Assembly: GCA_037178625.1 (NCBI GenBank)
Contig: CM074131.1
Location: 868,001-932,000, forward strand
Length of the DNA stretch: 64,000 nucleotides
Direction of reading: 5' to 3'
DNA from: Skeletonema tropicum
Taxonomy: Eukaryota > Bacillariophyta > Thalassiosirophyceae > Thalassiosirales > Thalassiosiraceae
The position numbers were made by a program, and so were the translations under genes. The notes under the pieces are model-generated. The model did not search any database, was not told where the DNA came from, and was given only the letters and a program-made list of their open reading frames with translations. Numbering within the stretch: the first letter of the stretch is position 1; the number at the start of each line of letters is the position of its first letter. Below are positions 46,301-56,300 of the stretch, piece by piece.

Positions 46301-47729
46301 GATTTGCTTGACAAGGTAGAACAGGCGCTTGATGATCGCTTCCAAAGTCTTCTTCCAAAAGGAAAGAAATTTTTGGGCGAGATACAATCATTCTTTGAAG
46401 ACATTGTGGAGAAACAAACGGAAACTATTGAGTCTTGTGAAAACGCCTCCTTCATCCAACAGCGCACATGGAATTCTTGCCGGTTTACAGAGACTCAGGT
46501 TGACGAATTTCTGAGTAGTGCCCTCACCAAGTACACAAAAGCACTAGTAGAACCTGGAGAGGCCGTGGGAGCCATAGGCGCACAGTCGATCAGTGAACCG
46601 GGTACACAAATGACCCTGAAGGTAAGTGATATCATCTCTTGTGTAAAGTTTCGTTGCGGTTGCCTAAGTTGCTCACGCTGTATGTCATTTCACACAGACT
46701 TTCCACTTTGCTGGTGTTTCTTCGATGAATGTAACTCTCGGAGTACCCCGCTTAAAAGAAATCATCAACGCTAGCAAAAACATCTCTACGCCAATTATTA
46801 CCGCGAGACTTGTGCAAGATAACAACAAGGTCGGCGCTCGCATTGTCAAGGCTGGCATAGAAAAGACTACTCTAGGTGAAGTGTGCTCATACATGAAAGA
46901 AGTTTATCATGAAGAATGCTATCTCTCAATCCAGTTAGATATGGAGGCAATAGAACAATTGCGGCTGAATATTGATGCCAGAACAGTAAGGCGATGTATT
47001 TTGAAGGGCATTCGTGGACAGACTCGTCCACCTATTCTTCGATGTCTGTCGGAAAGACATGTTCTTATCAAAAAAGGTTCCAAGTCAAAACTGCGTGTTC
47101 TTGTGCCAGAGAAGGATACGCCTGCCTTCTTTCAAATGACTGCATTAAAAGTAGCTCTTCCAAGAGTGATTGTCCAAGGCATTTCAACTGTCAATCGGGC
47201 CGTGATCAATGAAGAGACAAAGGGTGGAAACCCATCATATCACCTTCTAGTGGAAGGATACGGTCTTGCTGAAGTAATGGGTAGCCCAGGCATAGATGGC
47301 AGGCACACGACAACAAATCATATTATCGAAGTAGAGCAGACACTGGGTGTCGAGGCTGCAAGGACATCAATTTCGTCAGAGATCAGTTACATTATGAATG
47401 CATATGGTATAGGCATTGATACCCGCCATCTACTCCTGTTATCAGATGTGATGACTTTCAAGGGAGAAGTACTTGGTATTACTCGCTTTGGTGTTGCCAA
47501 GATGAGGGAAAGTGTGCTAATGCTTGCCTCCTTCGAAAAGACTACTGACCACTTGTTCGATGCTGCTTGTCACGGAAGAACTGATACAATTGATGGTGTG
47601 TCTGAGTGCATCATTATGGGCAAGGCAGCACCAATCGGAACAGGTATGTTCAAGCTGCTGAAAAGGGCCACGCGAGCAGCAAAGCCCCCTGTTACAAGCA
47701 TTGTTGAGAGAGGATTGCTATTAGCCTAG
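43340..47729 (+). CDS. RPC1: DNA-directed RNA polymerase III largest subunit
   Basis: Three exons, 43340-44631, 44719-46621 and 46698-47729, with 87-nt and 76-nt GTAAG/AG introns, give 1,408 residues with no frame break. RPC1 forms the catalytic centre that makes tRNA, 5S rRNA and U6. Visible landmarks are the N-terminal zinc-binding region (CSTCKLKLADCAGHFGYIRL), a further Cys pair (CKTCSRVL), the clamp/switch segment RFRGNLSGKRVDFSARTVIS, the catalytic Mg motif NADFDGDEMNMH near residue 511, the bridge helix/trigger region GEAVGAIGAQSISEPGTQMT, and a C-terminal jaw ending TSIVERGLLLA. The N-terminus (KQISHLQFGLLSPSDMQRLA) and overall length are those of Pol III rather than Pol I or Pol II, and there is no heptad-repeat tail. 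Confidence 0.95.
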
Positions 47730-47870
47730 AGAAAAACTTTGAAGGAAATAGAATGCATTAATGCCAATTTGGATCCCTTAACAACTCTGTCTTCGTCTTT
47801 GCCCTCTAACGTATCCACACACTACAGGCGGTGTCGAAAGACCGGCACACATAACACTTGTTCTATTCTC

Positions 47871-50495
47871 TTAATAAGAAAACGTTTCACCTCTCACTTG
47901 ATCAATGGTTGTAATTTTGACGTCGAGCTTAACCCAAGCACGCTGAACGGCTTCGGACTCATCACAAAAACTCTGCTCAACATTACTTTCAACTGTACAA
48001 TCAATCTCTTCAGTGTCGACAATTTTTCCACAGGGAGCGGCTTCATCGCCAAATGCAATTGCCTTGTCAAAATGGATCCGAGAGATCTGAGTCTGATTTT
48101 TTGATCTGATCCTGCTGAAGGTAAAAATTTCTTTTGTGATACCTTCCTTAGGAGTGCATAAGTCGCTTCCATCTTCCGCGTTGATCGAAACAAATACTTT
48201 AAAGTCTGTCTGAGTCAAACTCAGACCTATCTGTATCTGACTTTCAGAGGTGCTATTGGTTCCTTTGAAGGAAATGGGTTGCTTTCCAGGGTAAGGAAGG
48301 CAGGTATTTTTAATTCCATCAAGGTCCCACAAGCTCCAATCATTTCCTTCACCGCATATCGGGCAGAAGCCATTGCCATAATCTAAATGTAGCGTTATCG
48401 CACCCTCCACGGGGCGGATTTGACAAAGAGGTCCATCAAATCCTTGCGGACAGTCACACCGGTTAACAGTTCCATGACGATCATTTTTTACTGTTTTGCA
48501 AATGGTATTGTTTTGATTGCCACTTTCATCAGTACAAATAGACGCACTTCCTTCGGAAGCTTCGGTACCATTGTAGCAGTCTGCACATAAGAAAAAGAAC
48601 TCCTTTTCACTCATCCTAGCAATAGCAGAGGTCTTCCCACTGTAAAAATTATCCTCCCAATTACCTTCCCAATCAGCAAGTATCGCACGGAAAGCAAGAT
48701 TTGCAGGAGTGCTTGATTGTGTTGGCTCACTGACATACAATACTTCATAGTTTTCCTTGTCCGAGAGGTATTTTGAAAGGTGGTATGTATAAGATGTATT
48801 CTGAGCCGCCATCGTAAACTTGCATTACATTCCAGTAATTGCCATCAAAAAACATGTATCGCGAAGATTCTTCGTGACTGTACACTGGTAATCCTAACCA
48901 CATGACTGGCTTGTCTTCATCGTCGTAAAGCAAGTCAAACGACTTTTGGTCGTTACAGTCTTTTTCAGAAAAACAGCCTTCAAAGCCGACATCCGTTACC
49001 ATTTCAGTACAAGGGCCCACATGCTGAGGATGCAGGTAACAATACGAAGTGGGTCAGAAAGAAGCTTGTGTCTAGCTTGACTTGTGAATTGAGAGGTCAC
49101 TGTCCGAGTCTAACTTACCTGACATCTGTCTCCAAAAAAGCCGGGTTTACAGTCACATGATTTTGTGGTTTCGTTACATTTCCCATGCCAGCTGCAAGTT
49201 TCATTGGGTAGGTTTGGGTTACAATCGCTGCATCTGACATCGAATTCTGCAGCTTCATCCGTCCAAAACCGAAATTCTCCAACTTCTTTGATATCATAAC
49301 CTGTAGTTCTTTCACTCATCTACACGGGATTAGCTTTAGACGTTGAACACAAATCAAATAAAAACAATGCATATGTTGCATCAAAACTTACAACTTCAAA
49401 ATATTCCGTTCCATTCCAATAAAAAAGCCATCGTTTGTTTTTATCAGAATATTCAATGGCAGCATCTGTATCGCCCCCCTCATTCTTAACATATTTTGCC
49501 CGCTGGTTGACTCTCTTATTAGATCAAACGTAATTGCCACTATAGTGCCGAGCCCATGGGTAAGCCGACTCCCCAACTGAAACTGTCAAAGATTGGCACG
49601 CATAAACCATCGTAGCTTGTTGCCGCACAAGAAAAGACAATCCAACCCACAGGGTAGCAGTCATCCCAACAAAAACTAAAGCGCGGATGATTCTCATTGT
49701 CTTGTACAAATCCCCTTGGTCTTTTCTGTAGACTTGAAAGTTCGCTACACTCTTAGCCGTATACTTTGCTCTCTGGCCTAAAAGGCCATTATCCGCAAGG
49801 AGGAAACATATGTCATCTAAGGACCCAACAAATGTTACCCCAGCAAAGTTCAGAAAGAGGTCAATTACAGTAGAACTTTGAACGATGAAAACAAAGCTAA
49901 CACCAATAACGAGTAAGCCCTCCACGAAACGCATCATGTTGGAGAATTCCCACTTCCTCGAAATTGGAGGTGACAACTCATCTACTTGGGAATATTCTGA
50001 GGGAATGATGCGCTTGCCCATGAACAGCATTCCCTGGATGAGATCATCGGCCGAAATGACTGCTACGAGACAAGCAATGTACTGCGACACAGTAACAGTC
50101 CAAGGCACTGCAACGGGGATATTCAAGGCATTACTTGACCTGATTTTGCCGTCTTGCAGCAGCATATTGTAGAAAATTAGGACTAGGATTGACACTTGCA
50201 AGATGAACACTAAAATTGGGAGGATGTAGTCAACACAAGTTTCCCCCACATACAGCATGCTAATGAGTCTTTGGGAATGATCATCTCTTCGTTGTGTTTG
50301 TCATTTTTTACGTCCTTACGATCCTCATAGGTAGAATGGAGGCTTGGTTGGGATTGATGTGGTCTGTTGACGAAGAAGAGATGCCAGGCTGCACATCATC
50401 CTTGCTCTCACTCTCATCAGCGAGCAGCGCATGCTCGTCTTTCGCTTCCTCCTCATCTAAACCCACCGGGCCTTGGTCATTGACCTGTCCGCTCA
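47871..50495 (-). pseudogene. Multi-pass membrane protein with EGF-like modules, copy 2, decayed
   Basis: A close copy of the gene at the left end, same orientation and exon plan: about 50495-49392, 49319-49120 and 49023-47871. It shows the C-terminus missing from copy 1, including a second EGF-like segment (NRCDCPQGFDGPLCQ) and a Cys-containing domain. Lesions relative to copy 1: one-base losses near 50331 and 50262, CGA changed to an in-frame TGA near 49530 (after HYSGNY), and a two-base length difference near 48785. The nonsense change is a substitution, so consensus indels alone cannot explain it. Exon 2 is intact here while it is broken in copy 1. It converges on RPC1 with 141 bases between stops. 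Confidence 0.75.
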
Positions 50496-50978
50496 TTGTG
50501 ATAGGGTGATCGTGATAGAACTTTCTAATGTCTAATGCCGTATCTCTGCGGAATCGGGATGTACTTACGGGCCCACCAGATATGGTACCTGCCAATCTCC
50601 TTTCCCTACTTACCCCTTTGAATGACTTTTTCTAAAACGGCTCTCACAATACCAAGCATACACAATAGAAGCACCGCACACTACCCACTACTTACAGCTA
50701 GGAACTAGTTTACCCACTCCACACTTCAACGTTCTTGCACATTCATCATCGATGACCTCAATTTTGAGTCACGAACAAAAGTCATTGCGGTACTTATGTC
50801 CTCATAGATAAGTAGTCTGCAATACCACACTTCTACCCCTAGGGCCCTCTTTACAACCGAGCCTCCTGCTATCTGCTAACAATAGTGATAGTGGAGAACT
50901 ACCTACCATAAGTAACCACTATTCAGTGCTTCCGCTATTCAGTGGAAGCTTGTAGAAACAAACAAAGGCAATAAATCC
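50496..50978. other. Divergent intergenic region between EGF copy 2 and GT90 C
   Basis: 483 bases. Similarity to copy 1 ends near 50515, just 5' of the start codon, so the promoter of copy 2 is not duplicated. No gene is recognised. Confidence 0.45.
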
Positions 50979-53104
50979 ATGACAGCAACCTCACTGACTG
51001 CGGCAAGCAGAGAAGTGCAGAACGGCAGAAGCACCCTCAGAACCAGAAGCAAAAGCCGTAGTGGCCGGGATGATCCTATCAAGAAATGGCGTCATCTGCG
51101 CACCTTTCTCTTCTGTGCCTTTTGCTGCATTGTCGTGTTGGACTCGCTGCTCACTCCTAACTTGACACCGGTGGTTGATTTTGCTCGAGATGATGGAAAT
51201 AACCTCGTCGATGAAGATTTAGATGATGACGAGAGAGGATTTATATTAGATATTGAAATACACAGCTTACTGCAGGAACTCGATGACAGCCTCCTGGAAC
51301 AATCGCAAGGGTTCGGTGGAGAAGATTACAATTTGAACTATGTGACTGCGCAGGAAAAATATGCAAGGGGCATCAAAACTGTGCCCATTGACAACGATGA
51401 GAATATTTTTCACTATCTGATTGACTCAAAGAAGCCTCTGCCTCCCTACACAATTAAGGATGCCATCTACGCTTCTCATATATATCATGATAGCGTTGCT
51501 ATGCTCATTTATGACCCCATCGATGATAAATTTGTGCTTCAGTATTCAAGACGGCATGCTTGGAATATCTTGAGGCGCAAATTGATTTCCGCATTTGAAA
51601 ATCTAACTTTCATGTTACGACAGTTGTTCCCTGGACGCTTTTGCGGCAAACAAAACGGATGTAAAGAGTTGGTTTTTCCAATTGCCAGTGGAGATCATCC
51701 CCATGTAAAATCAACAGACTGTCTGAGGAATCAACGTAACGATCACCCATGTGCAGAACCCTTCATGACCAAAGCACCATTATTGCAATTTGGAAGTGTA
51801 TTTACCAAGATGAATATGTACCCCAACATGGGTAAGTAACTCATTGTATTGTATATTATATTGCTAATGTTATTGCTTCTTTCCCGCACTCACAATGCTC
51901 TTGCTTCATTTATTATAGTGGCAATGCCCATGCCGGAGAGATCACATTTGGTATGTTTCAGACAATATGTAGGCAATCATCAGGTATGCAAAGAGTTAGG
52001 CCAGGGGTTAGTCTATGGAGATGAATTAGGAATACACTGGGACGATTTGATTCCTCAAGTTATCTGGAGAGGAACCGATTTCGGATACTTGGGTGTAAGT
52101 CAATCATCGTCGTGCTTAAACTTCTTTATGCTTTTTGCTCGTTGTGTTATTATATACTCACAACACTCTTCTCTCCAGAACATCTACCCGGATTGGGAGC
52201 AACCGACGTACAGTGATATTTCAACGGGAGAATTTTCCTCTGATTTTAGGTTTCATGGTAAAATCCCTAAGAGTAATTTTTCGAAACATAGAGCTGCATT
52301 GGCTACACTGGAAAAGAATTACTCCAAGCTTGTGCCGCGATGGCAGGGCGTTGTGCTCACGGCATTAGCTCTGAAAGATGCAGAGCGGGCAAGGGCAAGT
52401 GGCATCAGCGGGATACGTCCGTGGGTAAACATCAAATTCAGTAATTATGTAGATGATAAAGGAATGAAAGTTGCAACGAAAGGGAGTGTTGCTTATCGAG
52501 AGTGGGAGGAGATAGGGGATGCCCGTTGCAGGCGAATATATTGACTTGAATCGCTCAGCAAAGTACAAGTATCACATTGACCTTGCTGGTGGAGGCGGAA
52601 CGACGTGGACAGGTACAATGCAGAAATGAGTAAAAAGCTATGTCCTCTTGATGCTTTGTTGCAAACTCAATCTCTTTTTTTCTTATTATTATCACAGGTA
52701 CAATGCAGAAATTGGCTCTACCTGGTCTCCTGTTTCACCACATTACACCAACAAAAGACTACATACACGATTATATGGAGCCTTGGGTGCATTACGTTCC
52801 AGTTGCATCTGATCTACGTGATCTAAAGGCAAAGTTTGATTGGGCCGAGTCGCATCCAGTCGAAGCGAAGAACATAGCCGATCGAGGGACAGAGTTGGCT
52901 AGATATTTGACAAGCCTGAAGGGGTTTGAGCGGATGTATGAAGAAGACTTAGTGGAGCCTTTGCGGCGTGTAATAGAAGCTTATCAGCCCACTGCGGATG
53001 CATTCAACACTACTAATTGGAGGCTCATTGTTGAAAATATGGACGGGGAACTCATAAAACCAATCAAGAAGTGCTACGGACACCGTTTAGGGGACTGCGT
53101 GTAG
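50979..53104 (+). CDS. GT90 (CAP10/POGLUT-like) glycosyltransferase C
   Basis: Four exons, 50979-51831, 51919-52094, 52179-52612 and 52698-53104, with introns of 84-87 nt, give about 623 residues. A basic N-terminus is followed by a signal anchor (FLFCAFCCIVVLDSLL) and an acidic stem. The CAP10 domain contains VIWRGTDFGYL, YKYHIDLAGG then TTWTG, LALPGLLFHHITPTKDY and PWVHYVPVASDLRDLKAKFD. All three introns are absent from GT90 B, and none coincides with the single intron of GT90 A. One extra G in the GGGG run at 52515-52518 breaks the frame between EWEEIG and MPVAGEYIDL; the total exon length is 3n+1, agreeing with a single surplus base. I expect a type II ER/Golgi enzyme like its paralogues. 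It is divergent from EGF copy 2. Confidence 0.83.
52609..52712 (+). repeat. 19-bp direct repeat at both ends of GT90 C intron 3
   Basis: ACAGGTACAATGCAGAAAT occurs at 52609-52627 and again at 52694-52712, exactly 85 bp apart. The 85-nt intron can be placed at CAG|GT in either copy. Neither GT90 A nor GT90 B has an intron at this position. Confidence 0.9.
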
Positions 53105-53400
53105 AGCTTGTTAGAATGCCACACCATCTCTGGGTAAAATTGCGCGAAATCCTTAAGTGTAGAAATCCTTAATTATTGCGGGAAGGAATTTTGTTAGGGT
53201 TAGTCTTTGTTACATTTTGTTACCCCTGAAGTTCGAATCGTCACACAAATGTTACAGCGATTCTTTTTGCATCCTTTCGTTTGGCTTGATCGAATAAGTA
53301 GTAATGCTGCCCGCATAAGCTATGATACGGCTAGGCAATGCTAGAAAAAAGGATTTAATTACATATCTCAATATTTAGTGAGTAGTGAGAAGAATCTGCC

Positions 53401-53440
53401 GCTGACCCCATCGCCTGCCTCTCGCAGGCATGGGGTCAGC
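53401..53440. other. Stable hairpin in repeat unit 1
   Basis: GCTGACCCCAT and GCCTGC pair with GCAGGC and ATGGGGTCAGC: 17 pairs with one bulged C and a 5-base loop. This is the strongest stem in the unit. Confidence 0.85.
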
Positions 53441-53985
53441 GTTCGAAAATCAAGATACCTGTGACTTCCTGAGGTTGCCGCTCATCGTTCGGCCTCAGCT
53501 ACGTGCATGCGCCTCTAGAGTACTGCTTTATCTCTCCTCTTTTACTCGCACACGGTGCACCCTAGTTAGAATGCCACACCATTTCCCTGATTCTTTCAAA
53601 AGGCACTCAAAATAATCGCGAACGGGGAGGGACCCGTGAAGCGCCAAGAACAAAAACGAATACTCAAGAATCCAGGGTTGTTCACATTCGTTTTGAGAAA
53701 TTGCGGGAAGCCCTTAAGTGTAGAAATCCTTAATTATTGCGGGAAGGAATTTTGTTAGGGTTAGTCATTGTTACATTTTGTTACACCAACATAACAGTGT
53801 TCGAATATCGTCACACAAATGTTACAGCGATTCTTTTGGCACCCTATCGATCGTTTCGAATCGTACAACTGACTCATTTGAACGAATAAGTAATGCTGCC
53901 CGCATAAGCTATGATACGGCTAGGCAATGCTCTAGAGAAAAGAATTTTATTAGCTGAAGTTAGTGAGTAGTGAGAAGAATCTGCC

Positions 53986-54025
53986 GCTGACCCCATCGCC
54001 TGCCTCACGCAGGCATGGGGTCGGC
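53986..54025. other. Stable hairpin in repeat unit 2
   Basis: The same hairpin as in unit 1. The loop has one change, and the 3' arm reads GGTCGGC instead of GGTCAGC, which turns one pair into a T-G (U-G) pair and keeps the stem. Confidence 0.85.
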
Positions 54026-54290
54026 GTTCGAAAATCAAGATACCTGTGCCTTCCTGAGGTTGCTGCTCACTGTTCAGCCTCGGCTGCGTGCTGCGCCTAT
54101 GTACAACTGCTTTATCTCTTCTCTTTTCCTCGCACACGGTGCACCCTAGTCGGTAACAATTTTTTTGGAGGACAAATCAAGGGAAAATAAGCAGGGTTGG
54201 GTTGGCGTCGTTTTGCTAAATTTCAAAATCAATTTACCATCTCGTCGGTCAGCAAGTTGGTACTCAAATTTAGCGATGTTGTACATATTC

Positions 54291-54768
54291 CTAGAAAAGT
54301 TCGCCCGTGACTTGGTAGGAAAGTCAGACCGTGGCCTTTCTCGTGTCGTCAGTCAAGAGTTCAGAACAAACGTCAGAGGTTCGAGGAACAATTGATTCAC
54401 GAGATCACAGCAAACGAGGTGCTTTGAGCGCCTACTTTGCAGCTACAATCGTAGCGTTGAGTTGGACTGAATACTGGTTTACTGTGTACTTTGAGGCCTG
54501 TACGCAGCTATAATCTGTTGTAATCTGTTGTAATGTTCAATGGACTTAAAATAAGAACTAAAAGACGGCTTGTCACTACACGAGTGACAAGTACGCGCCT
54601 TCGGGATATCGGTTGTGCTTAGAATAGATAGTTAGCTGTGCTATTTCTGTAGGTTAGGTACACATTTCGGGGGTTAGCTGCAGACAGTCTAGTGTGACGT
54701 GTGGCAGCAGGATTTACGACAGATGTTACCGTGAGAGGAAGTACAATCTCCACGGGCGATGTTTTGTA
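54291..54768. mobile_element. LTR-like repeat, left copy
   Basis: From CTAGAAAAGTTCGCC onward this is nearly identical to 58886-59110 plus 59595-59844, over about 475 bp. The repeated pair in direct orientation 4.6 kb apart is what LTRs of a retroelement look like. The right boundary is unknown because the second copy is cut by a transposon at 59844. No TG...CA ends or clear primer-binding site could be identified, so 'LTR' is an inference. Confidence 0.6.
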
Positions 54769-54911
54769 GTTTATCATGATCTATATAGTTCATAGCTGTT
54801 TGTCAGGGGACGGAAGGGCTATGTTGGTTAGTAATGCTTCTGCCGAAGCAGTGAATCGTCAGTGAAGGTGTTGAGAACAGTAGTGTCCTAGAAATGTTGG
54901 GAACATCTTCG

Positions 54912-55114
54912 ACGTATGTCACGCTGTAGTCCTCGGTATTGAGATCCTACGTGAGTACTTATTAAAAAAATTAAAAAAGGCGCGTTTATGGTTTGGCGGA
55001 AAGAAATCACGGATCTCTATAACGTCCCTCCAAAATTAAAACCCTCGCGCAAAAAAATATTTTGGGATAAAAATTCGATGATCTCTGTTCCGAGGACTAC
55101 AGCGTGACGTACGT
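54912..55114. repeat. Inverted repeat with 35-bp arms
   Basis: Arms 54912-54946 and 55080-55114 are inverted copies (CACGCTGTAGTCCTCGG core, with a few mismatches) around an AT-rich 133-bp centre. It resembles a small fold-back element. Confidence 0.65.
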
Positions 55115-56172
55115 GTGCGCCAAGGGTGCAATAGTGGGGGTAGAATCTGCCAATCCATCAGTCCGTTGTGGGAACTTAGGTCGTATCCTCTAGGCTCAGG
55201 GTCTTTTGCAATTCTTTTATGTGCCCTGCTTTTGCAGTAGTGACTGTGAGTAGTTTGGCAAGCTTTCACTAGCAAGGGACCGCAACCAGACACACAAGAC
55301 ACACGTGTGGTCGTGGTTTTCACTAAGAGCTGCAATCAGGGTAGGGGAGAACATGAGCTCCTTTTCCTTCATCTTGCCATGAGAAACAATTCCAGCATGT
55401 TGGAAGGTAAATACGATGAACGAGGACCACAAGGACGAGCATGTCGGAAGCCTATGAGTGTTAGATTCCAAGTGACATGTGATAATGATCTGGTTAGGCT
55501 TACTAGTGGGTGCACTGGAGCTGTGAGCAACCAATGCTCAGCCGTGAGATTTGTGATGGTTTAGTCTGGTGAGGGATAAATATCTAGATTTGACATCCAG
55601 CCAGGTGGTAGTGGTACAGTGGATGGACAAGACGTCATCCTGCCGGCCACCAAGTGGTAAAGAAGAACATGGATAAATCTGGGAGGAGAGATTTGACATC
55701 CAGCCAGGCGAGGACAAGTTAAGTGCTGCGAGTCGTTGCAGCGAAAAGAATTTATTAGAGATCAGTTGGTGGAAGTTGATACGATGAGGAGTGTCGACGA
55801 GTTTCATCAAGATTTATATCAGTTCATAGTGGATGGGTTCCACGAAGTCTTCCGAGATCTATTGTGTGAAGTGTGAGATAGATTCGTTTGAGGAGGATTA
55901 TTCTTAAACAACTCTCTCAGCGAGGGGACAAATGTGAGGGAATGATTAGCTCGTTGTGATGACGTATATCAAATTGGCTGATAACCAGACGCATATCATG
56001 ATGGCTAATTCGTGCTCTAGCGCCTGCGCTGAGGTGATGGTGGTGAAGAAAGGGGACAGGAAGAGCCCTTGTCAAGGATTCTAGTTTATGGCCTAGTATG
56101 GCAAAGCCGTAATTGAATCAGAAACAGTAGTCAGCAGGAGGTGTCCAAGAAGGAATAATATGCATGAGCTTT

Positions 56173-56300
56173 GTGAAGCCAAGTACGATGTGTGATGCGC
56201 GTATGATGATCCTCATTGTGAAATCAAGTACGATGGGTGATTTGCGTATGATGATCCTCATTGTGAAGCCAAGTACAACGGTTGATGTGTGTATATCTTT
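56173..56300. repeat. 45-bp tandem repeat, about 2.7 copies
   Basis: Units beginning GTGAAGCCAAGTACGATG at 56173, 56218 and 56263, each followed by a TATGATGATCCTCATT block in the first two units. Non-coding, inside the ORF-poor interior. Confidence 0.8.

Larger units (their letters stand above)
53111..54150. repeat. Tandem duplication of a 0.45-0.58 kb non-coding unit
   Basis: Unit 1 is 53111-53565 and unit 2 is 53566-54150. Both begin TTAGAATGCCACACCAT and end CACACGGTGCACCCTAGT, and share long near-identical stretches (for example AAATCCTTAATTATTGCGGG, and CCCGCATAAGCTATGATACG). Unit 2 carries about 130 extra bases near 53585-53700. There is no ORF. Unit 1 starts directly after the GT90 C stop codon. 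The nature is unknown: possibly a non-autonomous element or a structured RNA. Confidence 0.8.

Noticed and set aside
49524..49535. TGA in EGF copy 2 as a selenocysteine codon
   Set aside because: Copy 1 has Arg (CGA) at this site, other lesions are present, and no selenoprotein context is visible.
53229..53240. GTTCGAATC resembling a tRNA B box
   Set aside because: No A box, acceptor stem or cloverleaf could be built around it; no tRNA was recognised anywhere in the window by eye.
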